Assembly: GCF_022012295.1 (NCBI RefSeq)
Contig: NZ_JAKLTN010000001.1
Span: 558,001-622,000, forward strand
DNA: 64,000 bases
Source of the DNA: Dechloromonas hankyongensis
GTDB lineage: Bacteria > Pseudomonadota > Gammaproteobacteria > Burkholderiales > Rhodocyclaceae
Direction of reading: 5' to 3'
This document shows positions 16,887 to 26,834 of this stretch, piece by piece (position 1 is the first letter of the stretch; each line of letters begins with the position of its first letter). Made by a program: the position numbers and the translations under genes. Below the pieces are notes generated by a model. That model saw only the letters and a list, made by a program, of their open reading frames with translations. It was not told the DNA's origin and did no database searches.

Positions 16887-17404
16887 TTCCGCCCTTGTGG
16901 GGCGCCTTACCTTCTTTTGCTTCGCCAAAAGAAAGTAAGCAAAGAAAAGGCGACCCTGGGTCGGTGCCCCGCTGCGCGGGGTTCCCTGCGCTACTCGGCT
17001 GACGCGGGGGCTGCGCAACTCGGGCTGCGCCCTCAAACAGTGCTCGCCCTTTTTCCGCGCCAGCCTGCGTTGCTCGGCACCTATCAAGGGGCCCGGTAAA
17101 CCGGCCGGCTGCTAGCAATGGGTTGGTGTTCGTGCATTCTTTTCGGCCAAACTTGGCACCCGATGTTTTGGGCAGCGCTTGAGCCCGAGACGCCTTCCCG
17201 GCACCCTTGAGAGGCGCTGAGCAACGCAGGCGGGCCGGGGGCAGTCGGCTTGCCTTGTCTGAGCCGCAGGCGAGTTCAGGCAAGCCGCCCGGCTCACCGA
17301 GTAGCGCAAGGAACCCCGAAGGGGCGCCGCCCCAGGGGTCGCCTTTTCTTTGGCTACTTTCTTTTGGCGAAGCAAAAGAAAGTACGCCCGCCCTCAAGGC
17401 GGAA
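16887..17404. repeat. 518-bp element with long imperfect terminal inverted repeats
   Basis: The left end (about 16887-17005) and the right end (about 17290-17404) are imperfect reverse complements over roughly 110 bp, both starting TTCCGCC. Each arm has its own hairpin: ACTTTCTTTTG (17356-17366) with CAAAAGAAAGT (17373-17383) on the right, and TTCTTTTG (16912-16919) with CAAAAGAA (16926-16933) on the left. The middle is GC-rich without a convincing gene; the open frames in it translate to low-complexity peptides. No transposase is present. The arm sequence resembles a repeat common in intergenic regions of beta- and gammaproteobacteria, by recollection only. It fills almost the whole liuB-liuC spacer. 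Confidence 0.8.
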
Positions 17405-17447
17405 TGCACTGCCAGCGACCGATAAGTACGCATATCCAGCACAACCA

Positions 17448-19055
17448 TCACATCCGGAAAATACCGAACTTCGTTTCTTCCGCCGGCGCATTCATCGAAG
17501 CCGACAACCCCAGCCCCAGCACCCGTCGCGTATCCGCCGGATCAATAATCCCGTCATCCCACAAGCGCGCCGAGGCGTAATACGGATGCCCCTGCGTCTC
17601 ATACTGCTCCCGAATCGGCGCCTTGAACGCCGCTTCCTCTTCGGCCGACCACGTCTTGCCGGAAGCCTCCATACCATCCCGCTTGACGGTAGCCAGCACC
17701 CCGGCCGCCTGTTCGCCGCCCATCACCGAGATGCGGGCATTCGGCCACATCCACAGGAAGCGCGGCGAGTAGGCACGGCCGCACATGCCGTAGTTGCCGG
17801 CGCCGAACGAGCCGCCGATGACGACAGTGAATTTCGGCACCTTGGCGGTGGCGACGGCGGTGACCATCTTGGCGCCGTCGCGGGCGATGCCGCCGTTTTC
17901 GTACTTGCGGCCGACCATGAAGCCGGTGATGTTCTGCAGGAAGACGAGCGGGATGCCGCGCTGGGCGCACAGTTCGATGAAGTGGGCACCCTTGAGCGCC
18001 GATTCGCTGAACAGGATGCCGTTGTTGGCGACGATGCCGACCGGGTATCCCCAGATGCGGGCGAAGCCGCAGACCAGCGTCGTGCCGTAGCGCGCCTTGA
18101 ATTCGTCGAAATCGGAGTCGTCGACGATGCGGGCGATGATTTCGCGCACGTCGAAGGGTTTTTTCGAGTCGGTCGGGATGACGCCGTACAGCTCCTGCGC
18201 CGGGTAGCGCGGTGCTAGCGGCTGGGTCAGGGTGACGGGCGGCGCCTTTTGCCAGTTCAGGTCCTTGATGATGCGGCGGGCGATGGCCAGCGCGTGGGCA
18301 TCGTTCTCGGCCAGATGGTCGACGACGCCGGAGATGCGGGTATGCACGTCGGCACCGCCGAGGTCTTCTGCCGACACCACTTCACCGGTCGCCGCCTTCA
18401 CTAGCGGCGGGCCGCCGAGAAAGATGGTGCCCTGGTTCTTGACTATGATCGACTCGTCGCACATGGCCGGCACGTAGGCGCCGCCGGCGGTACAGGAGCC
18501 GAGCACGGCGGCGATCTGCGGAATGCCCTCTGCCGACAGGTTGGCCTGGTTGAAGAAGATGCGGCCGAAATGCTCCTTGTCCGGGAAGACCTCGTCCTGC
18601 ATGGGCAGGAAGGCGCCGCCGGAATCGACCAGGTAGACGCAGGGCAGTCGGTTTTCCAGGGCGATTTCCTGGGCGCGCAGGTGCTTCTTGACGGTCAGCG
18701 GGTAGTAGGTGCCGCCCTTCACCGTCGCGTCATTAGCGACGATCATGCATTCGACGCCCTCGACGCGGCCGATGCCGGCGATCACCGAAGCCGCCGGCAC
18801 GTCGCCGCCGTACATGCCGTAGGCGGCGAACTGGCCGATCTCGAGGAAGGGCGTGCCGGGGTCGAGCAGGCCATTGACCCGCTCGCGCGGCAGCAGCTTG
18901 CCGCGCGCCAGGTGCTTCTGGCGGGCCGCTTCCGGGCCACCGAGGGCGATCTTGTCGACCTTGTCATGCAGGTCGGCAACGACCGTCTCCATGGCCGCCG
19001 CATTGGCCTGGAAATCGGCCGACCGCGGATTCAGTTGGGTTTTCAGGGTAGTCAT
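17448..19055 (-). CDS. liuB: Methylcrotonyl-CoA carboxylase, carboxyltransferase beta subunit
   Basis: A 535-aa carboxyltransferase subunit, the usual length for methylcrotonyl-CoA carboxylase beta. Both crotonase-like halves are present, including the acyl-CoA segment around [20 protein letters not shown] and the C-terminal [16 protein letters not shown] and GGEQAAGVL motifs that form the active site for biotin. It carboxylates 3-methylcrotonyl-CoA using carboxybiotin from LiuD. The start ATG at 19055 has GAGGAGAC upstream. It is a clear operon member with the LOG gene 52 bp upstream. Confidence 0.95.
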   Translation of the reverse strand: MTTLKTQLNPRSADFQANAAAMETVVADLHDKVDKIALGGPEAARQKHLARGKLLPRERVNGLLDPGTPFLEIGQFAAYGMYGGDVPAASVIAGIGRVEGVECMIVANDATVKGGTYYPLTVKKHLRAQEIALENRLPCVYLVDSGGAFLPMQDEVFPDKEHFGRIFFNQANLSAEGIPQIAAVLGSCTAGGAYVPAMCDESIIVKNQGTIFLGGPPLVKAATGEVVSAEDLGGADVHTRISGVVDHLAENDAHALAIARRIIKDLNWQKAPPVTLTQPLAPRYPAQELYGVIPTDSKKPFDVREIIARIVDDSDFDEFKARYGTTLVCGFARIWGYPVGIVANNGILFSESALKGAHFIELCAQRGIPLVFLQNITGFMVGRKYENGGIARDGAKMVTAVATAKVPKFTVVIGGSFGAGNYGMCGRAYSPRFLWMWPNARISVMGGEQAAGVLATVKRDGMEASGKTWSAEEEAAFKAPIREQYETQGHPYYASARLWDDGIIDPADTRRVLGLGLSASMNAPAEETKFGIFRM

Positions 19056-19107
19056 GTCTCCTCGCTTCTTTTATGTGTGCGTTACCTGAATTTGAATGTC
19101 GAAAGCG

Positions 19108-19707
<600 letters not shown>

Positions 19708-19728
19708 GATTCGTTCAATAAGCGCCGC

Positions 19729-20346
19729 TTAAAAACCGCCCGTTTGCAGCCAGTGCTCGATCTGCCCGAGGCGGTCGGCGCCGAAGAAGGCTTCGCCGTC
19801 GATGACCACATGTGGCGAACCGAAGACACCGGCGGCCAGCGCTCGCTCGCATTCGTCCTTGAGGCGGGCCTTGACCTCGGGCGTCTGCAGTGCCGCTGCC
19901 AGTGATGCACGGTCGATTTCCAGCCCGGCGGCGATATCGAGCACCGTGTCGGGCGAAGAAATATCCAGGTCGTCCACGAAGAAGCCGCGATAGACGGCAT
20001 GGGCGAAGCGGCGGGCCAGACCACAATCCTGGCTGTGTAGCCAGTAGTAGGCGCGGGCGGCATTCTGCGTCGGCAGCGGGAAACGGCTCGGCGGGTTGTA
20101 GGGAATGCCCAGGTGGCGGGCCGAGCGGTGGAAGTCCGTGAACATGTACTTCCCCTTGGCCGACACGCCGTCGGCCGGCGGGCGCGAACCGGTGGCCTGG
20201 AAAATGACGCCGAGCAGCACCGGGTGCCAGCGCACCTTGCGGCCGTACTTGGCGGCGAGGGCATCGATCTGCTCGCTCATCAGATAGCCGTAGGGGCTGG
20301 AAAAATCGAACCAGAAGTCGATCGGGCTCTTGTCGCTATCGGTCAC
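19729..20346 (-). CDS. 2-hydroxychromene-2-carboxylate isomerase-like (DsbA fold, kappa-GST type)
   Basis: A 205-aa protein. DFWFDFSSPYGYL at the N terminus is the HCCA isomerase/kappa glutathione transferase signature, where a serine takes the place of the DsbA CxxC. It keeps the alpha-helical insert and the C-terminal GSPHVVIDGEAFFGADR motif. HCCA isomerase works in naphthalene breakdown, but no such pathway is nearby, so a generic glutathione-dependent isomerase or transferase role is more likely. GTG start at 20346, preceded by AAGGAGA. Part of the liu run on the minus strand. Confidence 0.85.
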   Translation of the reverse strand: MTDSDKSPIDFWFDFSSPYGYLMSEQIDALAAKYGRKVRWHPVLLGVIFQATGSRPPADGVSAKGKYMFTDFHRSARHLGIPYNPPSRFPLPTQNAARAYYWLHSQDCGLARRFAHAVYRGFFVDDLDISSPDTVLDIAAGLEIDRASLAAALQTPEVKARLKDECERALAAGVFGSPHVVIDGEAFFGADRLGQIEHWLQTGGF

Positions 20347-20417
20347 GTCTTGTCTCCTTCTCTGTGGGGCAGCGGCCGCCGGAATTTCTTGGCTGTTCCG
20401 GTCGGCCGTGCTGAGGC

Positions 20418-21554
20418 TTATTCGCTGGCGATGCTGCGCCCGATGACCAGGCGCTGGATGTCGTTGGCGCCCTCGTATATCTGCGAAATGCGCACGTCGC
20501 GATAGATGCGCTCGACCGGGAAGTCGCTGGTGTAGCCGACGCCGCCGTGGATCTGGATAGCATCCGAGGCGATCTTCTCGGCGGCTTCCGAGGCGAACAT
20601 CTTGGCCATCGAGGCTTCCTTCAGGCAGGGCTTGCCGGCGTCCTTCAACTGCGCGGCGCGCCAGACCATCAGGCGGGCGGCGTCGAGCAGGGTATTCATG
20701 TCGGCGAGGCGGAAATTGACCGCCTGGTGCTCGATGATGGGCACGCCGAAAGTGACGCGCTCCTTGGCGTAGCGCACGGCAGCTTCAAAGGCGGCGCGGG
20801 CCATGCCGATGCTCTGGGCGGCGATGCCGATGCGGCCGGCTTCGAGGTTGGAGAGGGCGATCTTGTAGCCTTCGCCTTCCTTGCCGAGCAGGGCGGAAGC
20901 CGGCACGCGGCAGTTCTCGAGGATGATCTGCACGGTGTCGGAAGCATGCTGGCCCATCTTGTCTTCGGTGCGGCCGACGACGAAGCCCGGCGTGGCAGTC
21001 GGGATCAGGAAGCAGGAAATGCCCTTCTTGCCGGCCGCCTTGTCGGTCACCGCGAAGACGATGGCCATGTGGGCGTGCTTGCCGGTGGTGATGAACTGCT
21101 TGACGCCGTTGAGCACGAAATGGTCACCGTCGCGGTCGGCGCGGGTGGTGATCGCCGCGGCGTCGGAACCGGTGTGCGGCTCGGTCAGGCAGAAGCAGCC
21201 CCACTTCTCGCCACGGGCCAGCGGCTTCAGCCATTCTTCCTTCTGGGCGTCGGTCCCGTACTTCTGCGTGATGCCGCAGGCCAGCGAGTTCTGCACCGAG
21301 ACGATGGTCGAGGTGGCGCCGTCGCCGGCGGCGATTTCTTCCAGTGTCAGCACCAGCGACATGTAATCCATGCCGGCACCGTCCCATTCCTCGGGCACGC
21401 ACATGCCCATGGCGCCCAGTTCGCCCAGTTCCTTCAGCGCTGCGGCCGGGAAGGTGTGGTGCTTGTCCCATTCGGCGGCGAAGGGGGCAAGGCGCTCCTG
21501 CGCGAAGGCGCGCATCGAGTCGCGGATCATTTCCTGTTCTTGTGTGAGGATCAT
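20418..21554 (-). CDS. Acyl-CoA dehydrogenase (short/branched-chain type)
   Basis: A 378-aa FAD-dependent acyl-CoA dehydrogenase. The FAD/substrate segment CFCLTEPHTGSDAAAI and the C-terminal IYEGANDIQRLVIGR are diagnostic; E361 in the latter is at the usual catalytic-base position of short- and medium-chain enzymes. It differs from the isovaleryl-CoA dehydrogenase at 24892, which has its base elsewhere. A butyryl- or 2-methylbutyryl-CoA substrate would fit a branched-chain locus. The ATG overlaps the stop of the DMT transporter gene by 4 bp. Confidence 0.9.
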   Translation of the reverse strand: MILTQEQEMIRDSMRAFAQERLAPFAAEWDKHHTFPAAALKELGELGAMGMCVPEEWDGAGMDYMSLVLTLEEIAAGDGATSTIVSVQNSLACGITQKYGTDAQKEEWLKPLARGEKWGCFCLTEPHTGSDAAAITTRADRDGDHFVLNGVKQFITTGKHAHMAIVFAVTDKAAGKKGISCFLIPTATPGFVVGRTEDKMGQHASDTVQIILENCRVPASALLGKEGEGYKIALSNLEAGRIGIAAQSIGMARAAFEAAVRYAKERVTFGVPIIEHQAVNFRLADMNTLLDAARLMVWRAAQLKDAGKPCLKEASMAKMFASEAAEKIASDAIQIHGGVGYTSDFPVERIYRDVRISQIYEGANDIQRLVIGRSIASE

Positions 21555-22456
21555 GCAGTTCTCTCCGAAAAATTTGTTGTCAGCCAGACACCGGCGATGA
21601 CCAGCAGGCCACCGCCGAGCACGGCCAGGCCGAGCCGTTCGTCAAGCAGGACGGCGGCTTGCAGCACGGCGAAGACCGGGACCAGGTTGACGAAAACCGA
21701 GGCCTTGGCGGCGCCGATGCGGCGCACGCCGTCGGCAAACCAGGTGAAGGCGAGCGCCGTACCGCCGATGGCCAGGAAGACCACGCTGGCCCAGACGCGC
21801 CACGACCAGGCGCTGAGGTCGGTGCCGCCTTGCAGCAGGGCGGTGATGCCGAGCAGCAGCGCGCCGATCAGGCTGGCGTAGAGCGTCGCCGCCAACGGCG
21901 ACAGGGATTTGGTGGCCTGCCGGCCGATGAAGGTGTAGGCCGTCCAGCACAGCGCGCACCCGAGGATCAGCCATTCGCCGATGCCGACCCAACCGCGCAG
22001 CAGGGCGAGCGGATTACCGTGGCCGATGACGGTCAGGCAACCCAGGCTGGCGATGGCGATACCGGCCAGCTTGAGCGGCGTCATCCGCTCCTGGCCGAGG
22101 AACCAGGCGCTAAGGGCGACCAGCACCGGGTTCAGGGCGACGACCAGCGCGCCGTGGCCGGCGCCGATGTGCTTGAGGCCGTAAAAGAAACACAGGGCGT
22201 AGATGTAAATCCCGGTCATGGCCAGGCCAGTCACCACCCCCCATTCGCGGCCGGTTTGCGGGCGCGGGATGCGCCCCTCGGTCGCCAGCGCGAAGCCGGC
22301 CAGCGCCAGTCCGGCGAGCAGGAAACGGATGGCGGGGGCGGCTAGCGGCGCAGTCAGTTCCTGCGCCACGATACGCCCCGCAATCCAGGTTCCTCCCCAC
22401 ATGAACATAGCGCCGATCAGCTTGAGATAGGTGAGTGAGCCGGCCTGCTGCGGCAC
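21551..22456 (-). CDS. DMT-superfamily EamA transporter
   Basis: A 301-aa inner-membrane protein with ten hydrophobic segments in two EamA repeats, typical of drug/metabolite transporters that export amino acids or other small metabolites. The start is taken as the GTG at 22456, directly abutting the thiolase stop; no ATG lies nearby in frame. It is embedded in the liu run with a 4-bp overlap to the acyl-CoA dehydrogenase gene. The substrate is unknown; export of an organic acid or amino acid would be a reasonable guess only. Confidence 0.82.
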   Translation of the reverse strand: MPQQAGSLTYLKLIGAMFMWGGTWIAGRIVAQELTAPLAAPAIRFLLAGLALAGFALATEGRIPRPQTGREWGVVTGLAMTGIYIYALCFFYGLKHIGAGHGALVVALNPVLVALSAWFLGQERMTPLKLAGIAIASLGCLTVIGHGNPLALLRGWVGIGEWLILGCALCWTAYTFIGRQATKSLSPLAATLYASLIGALLLGITALLQGGTDLSAWSWRVWASVVFLAIGGTALAFTWFADGVRRIGAAKASVFVNLVPVFAVLQAAVLLDERLGLAVLGGGLLVIAGVWLTTNFSERTA

Positions 22457-23647
22457 TTACAGCATTTCCACAGCCAGTGCAGTCGCTTCGCCGCCGCCGA
22501 TGCACAGCGAGGCGATGCCGCGCTTGCCGCCGCGGGCCTTCAGCGCGCCGAGCAGGGTGACCAGGATACGGGCGCCGGAAGCGCCGATCGGGTGGCCCAG
22601 CGCACAGGCGCCGCCATTGACGTTGACCTTGGCCGGGTCGAGCTTCATGTCATGGATGCCCGCCATGGTGACGACGGCGAAGGCTTCGTTGATTTCCCAC
22701 AGATCGACGTCGTTCACCGTCCACCCGGCCTTGGCCAGCATCTTCTGCATGGCGCCGACCGGCGCGGTCGGGAACAGGGCCGGGGTGTTGGCGTTGGTGG
22801 TGTGGCCGACTATCTTGGCGATCGGCTTGAGGCCCAGTTCGGCCGCCTTGGAGGCGCGCATCAGGACCAGCGCGGCGGCACCGTCGGAAATCGACGAGGA
22901 GTTGGCGGCGGTGACCGTGCCGTCCTTCTTGAAGGCCGGCTTGAGGGTCGGGATCTTGTCGACATTGACGGCGAACGGGCCTTCGTCCTTGTCGACCACG
23001 ACATCGCCCTTGCGTCCGGCGACGGTGACCGGGGCGATTTCCCAAGCGAAGGCACCGTTGTTGGAAGCCTCGATGGCACGGTTGGTCGAGCGGATGGCGT
23101 AGGCGTCCTGGTCTTCACGGGTGAAGCCGTAGCTGCCGGCGCAGTCTTCGGCGAAGGTGCCCATCAGTCGGCCCTTGGTTTCCTTGCTGTAGGAATCTTC
23201 CAGGCCGTCGAAGAACATGTGGTCGAGCATCTGGCCGTGGCCCAGACGATAGCCGCCGCGCGCCTTGGGCAGCAGGTAGGGGGCGTTGGTCATCGACTCC
23301 ATGCCGCCGACCACGGTGATGGCTGACGAGCCGGCGAGGATGCCGTCGTGGCCGATCATGGTCGCCTTCATGCCAGAACCGCAGACCTTGCTGACCATGG
23401 CGCAACCGGCCGACAGCGGCAGGCCGGCGAGCAGGGCAGCCTGGCGAACCGGTGCCTGGCCGAGGCCGGCCGGCAACACGCAGCCCATCAGCACTTCCTC
23501 GACCAGCGCGGCGTCGATACCGGCACGCTCGACGGCGGCCTTGATCGCGGCGGCGCCGAGCTGCGGCGCGCTCAGGCTGGAAAAGCCTCCCTGGAAGCTG
23601 CCCATGGCGGTACGGGCGGCAGAAACGATAACGATGGGATCGGACAT
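22457..23647 (-). CDS. Acetyl-CoA C-acetyltransferase (thiolase)
   Basis: A 396-aa thiolase. The acyl-accepting C89 lies in SKVCGSGMK, H352 in GHPIGASG and the base C382 in CIGGG. Length and sequence fit the biosynthetic/degradative acetoacetyl-CoA thiolase group (AtoB/PhaA). In this setting it would split acetoacetyl-CoA from leucine breakdown or, in reverse, feed PHB synthesis with phaC at 29.9 kb; phaB is not in the window. It follows the GNAT-carbonic anhydrase gene after 35 bp on the minus strand. Confidence 0.92.
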   Translation of the reverse strand: MSDPIVIVSAARTAMGSFQGGFSSLSAPQLGAAAIKAAVERAGIDAALVEEVLMGCVLPAGLGQAPVRQAALLAGLPLSAGCAMVSKVCGSGMKATMIGHDGILAGSSAITVVGGMESMTNAPYLLPKARGGYRLGHGQMLDHMFFDGLEDSYSKETKGRLMGTFAEDCAGSYGFTREDQDAYAIRSTNRAIEASNNGAFAWEIAPVTVAGRKGDVVVDKDEGPFAVNVDKIPTLKPAFKKDGTVTAANSSSISDGAAALVLMRASKAAELGLKPIAKIVGHTTNANTPALFPTAPVGAMQKMLAKAGWTVNDVDLWEINEAFAVVTMAGIHDMKLDPAKVNVNGGACALGHPIGASGARILVTLLGALKARGGKRGIASLCIGGGEATALAVEML

Positions 23648-23682
23648 GGGAGGCTCTCCTTAGTGAGTTAGGGTTTAGTCAT

Positions 23683-24840
<1,158 letters not shown>

Positions 24841-24891
24841 GAAGTTTTGCTCCAGTTGCCGGACTCCCGTCGGAAGTCCGGCGGGAGCGAG

Positions 24892-26064
24892 TTATGCGGT
24901 TTCCGCGAACAGTTCGCGGCCGATCAGCATGCGGCGGATCTCGGAAGTGCCGGCGCCAATCTCATATAGTTTAGCGTCTCGCCACAGGCGGCCCGTCGGA
25001 TATTCGTTGGTATAACCGACACCACCCAGCGTCTGGATCGCCTCACCGGCCATCCAGGTCGCCTTTTCAGCAGAGTAGAGAATTGCCCCGGCCGCATCCT
25101 TGCGCAGGGTGCGGGCGTGATCGGCGGCATCGCAGGCGCGGCCCACGGCATAGACGTAGGCGCGGGTGGCCTGCCAGGTCGAATACATGTCGGCGACCTT
25201 GCCCTGCATCAACTGGAATTCGCCGATGGACTGGCCGAACTGCTTGCGCTCGTGCAGGTAGGGGACGACGACGTCCATGCAGGCCGCCATGATGCCGAGC
25301 GGGCCACCGCAGAGGACTGCCCGCTCGTAGTCCAGACCGGACATCAGCACTTTGGTTCCGTTGCCCACACCGCCCAGCACGTTTTCTTCCGGAATTTCGC
25401 AGTCGTCGAAGAACAGCGGGAAGGTGTTCGAGCCGCGCATGCCCAGCTTGTCGAGGTGGGTGCCGTGGGTGAAGCCCTTCATGCCCTTTTCGACGATGAA
25501 GGCGGTCATGCCCTTGGCGCCGGCGTTGAGGTCAGTCTTGGCATAGACGACCAGAGTGTCGGCGTCGCCGCCGTTGGTGATCCACATCTTGGCGCCGTTC
25601 AGCACGTAGCGGTCGCCCTTCTTGTCGGCTTTGAGCTTCATCGACACGACGTCGGAGCCGGCGTTCGGCTCGGACATGGCCAGCGCGCCGACGTGTTCGC
25701 CGGAAATCAGCTTGGGCAGGTATTTCTGGCGCTGGGCTTCGCTGCCGTTGCGGCGGATCTGATTTACGCACAGGTTGGAGTGGGCGCCATAGGACAGGCC
25801 GACCGACGCCGAGGCGCGCGAGATTTCCTCAAGGGCGACGATGTGGGCCAGGTAGCCCATGTTGGTGCCACCGTATTCCTCGCCGGCGGTCATGCCGAGC
25901 AGGCCCATGTCGCCGAATTTCCTCCACAGGTCGGCCGGGAATTCGTTGACGCGGTCGATCTCGGCGGCGCGCGGAGCGATCTCGGCATCGGCAAACGCCT
26001 TCACTGCATCGCGCAGCATATTGATGTCTTCGCCGAGTCCGAAGTCGAGGCTGGGTATGTTCAT
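24892..26064 (-). CDS. liuA: Isovaleryl-CoA dehydrogenase
   Basis: A 390-aa acyl-CoA dehydrogenase. The catalytic glutamate is in the isovaleryl-type position, E247 in [15 protein letters not shown], while the usual C-terminal site reads IGAGTSEI without a glutamate. That combination is diagnostic for isovaleryl-CoA dehydrogenase, which oxidises isovaleryl-CoA to 3-methylcrotonyl-CoA and passes electrons to ETF. The start ATG at 26064 has GGAGAC upstream. It is the second gene of the predicted liu transcript, 86 bp after the hotdog thioesterase. Confidence 0.95.
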   Translation of the reverse strand: MNIPSLDFGLGEDINMLRDAVKAFADAEIAPRAAEIDRVNEFPADLWRKFGDMGLLGMTAGEEYGGTNMGYLAHIVALEEISRASASVGLSYGAHSNLCVNQIRRNGSEAQRQKYLPKLISGEHVGALAMSEPNAGSDVVSMKLKADKKGDRYVLNGAKMWITNGGDADTLVVYAKTDLNAGAKGMTAFIVEKGMKGFTHGTHLDKLGMRGSNTFPLFFDDCEIPEENVLGGVGNGTKVLMSGLDYERAVLCGGPLGIMAACMDVVVPYLHERKQFGQSIGEFQLMQGKVADMYSTWQATRAYVYAVGRACDAADHARTLRKDAAGAILYSAEKATWMAGEAIQTLGGVGYTNEYPTGRLWRDAKLYEIGAGTSEIRRMLIGRELFAETA

Positions 26065-26150
26065 GGTTGTCTCCGTTTGGTTATTGGTTGCCTGGTCGTC
26101 CAGAAGCTAGCGTAGTTTGCTGACAGTTCGAGTCCCTAGGCAACTCGATC

Positions 26151-26594
26151 CTATTTCTCGTCCTTGCCGTGCATGACCATGATGGTCTGCTGCATCAGGG
26201 CGCACAGCTTTTCCTCGCCATCCTTGACGGCGAAGACTTCGGCCTGGGTGACGATCAGGGTTTTGCCCGGGCGCACCACCTTGCCGCGGGCGATCAGCTT
26301 GTCGCCGTCGGCCGGGGCGACCAGGTTCATCTTGTATTCCACGGTCAGTACCGAAGCGGATGCCGGCACCATGGTCATCGCCGCATAGCCGGCCGCCGAG
26401 TCGGCGATCATGCTGACCACGCCGCCATGCACGAAGCCGTGCTGCTGCTCGACGCCCGACCAGTGCGGCAGGTGGATTTCGGTGCGGCCGTGCTCGACCA
26501 CCGGCAAGGTGGCGTGGATCAGGTCCATGGCGTGTTGTTTGGCAAAACTGGCCCGGACACGTTCGGCAAAATGGGGGTCGGATATTCGGCTCAT
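26151..26594 (-). CDS. PaaI-family hotdog thioesterase
   Basis: A 147-aa single-hotdog acyl-CoA thioesterase. HGGVVSMIADSAAGYAA is the PaaI/YbgC-type active-site helix, with the conserved acidic residue D in MIADSAAG. Such enzymes release CoA from unwanted acyl-CoAs and could relieve CoA trapping during branched-chain catabolism. It is the first gene of the liu run. The start ATG at 26594 matches homologues (SDPHFAERVRASF), yet the predicted promoter -10 box lies at 26603-26608, so the transcript would have almost no leader. Confidence 0.88.
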   Translation of the reverse strand: MSRISDPHFAERVRASFAKQHAMDLIHATLPVVEHGRTEIHLPHWSGVEQQHGFVHGGVVSMIADSAAGYAAMTMVPASASVLTVEYKMNLVAPADGDKLIARGKVVRPGKTLIVTQAEVFAVKDGEEKLCALMQQTIMVMHGKDEK

Positions 26595-26602
26595 AAAGTG
26601 TG

Positions 26603-26630
26603 ATTGTATTGACGTTTACGTTAACGTCAA
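26603..26630 (-). promoter_or_regulatory. liu promoter with LiuR-type MerR operator
   Basis: On the minus strand a -35 box TTGACG (26630-26625) and a -10 box TACAAT (26608-26603) are separated by 16 bp. The operator is a perfect palindrome over them: arms TTGACGTT and AACGTCAA spanning 26609-26630 with a 6-bp centre. It resembles the known LiuR consensus built on ACGTTAACGT. MerR proteins bind between -35 and -10, which is where this lies. The likely regulator is the MerR gene at 28333-28725. Confidence 0.75.
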
Positions 26631-26741
26631 CTCGTCTGCGAGAAATTGTTACGCTCGACAGTTTCGCGTCAGGATTTATGGAATAGACTGAGCACTGCGG
26701 CGTTGCGCCGCCTTTAACCAACCGCTCACGAGGAGATTCAA

Positions 26742-26768
26742 ATGGCCAAGAAGAAAAAGAAGAAGTAA
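26742..26768 (+). CDS. Eight-codon lysine mini-ORF (MAKKKKKK)
   Basis: ATG-GCC followed by six lysine codons and TAA. A textbook ribosome-binding site AGGAG sits at 26731-26735, six bases before the ATG, and a strong intrinsic terminator follows 19 bp after the stop. The isolated unit, with RBS, start, stop and terminator, looks like a deliberately expressed transcript rather than chance. It could be a leader peptide for the ABC exporter at 26835, a tiny cationic peptide, or part of a small RNA. No function is known to me. Confidence 0.5.
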   Translation: MAKKKKKK

Positions 26769-26787
26769 TCGCTGTATCGTGTTCGAC

Positions 26788-26816
26788 AAAAAAAGCAGGC
26801 GCAAGTCTGCTTTTTT
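26788..26816 (+). terminator. Intrinsic terminator after the lysine mini-ORF
   Basis: A-tract, stem GCAG (26795-26798) with CTGC (26807-26810) around GCGCAAGT, then six T residues (26811-26816). The flanking A and T tracts extend the pairing to ten base pairs, so it could also work on the minus strand. It stands only 18 bp before the start of the ABC exporter gene. Confidence 0.8.
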
Positions 26817-26834
26817 CATTTCCGCGTTGCCCTG

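Noticed and set aside
16876-17451. Open frames of 60-320 codons in the liuB-liuC spacer
   Set aside because: They translate the inverted-repeat element into low-complexity peptides and occur on both strands; no ribosome-binding sites support them.
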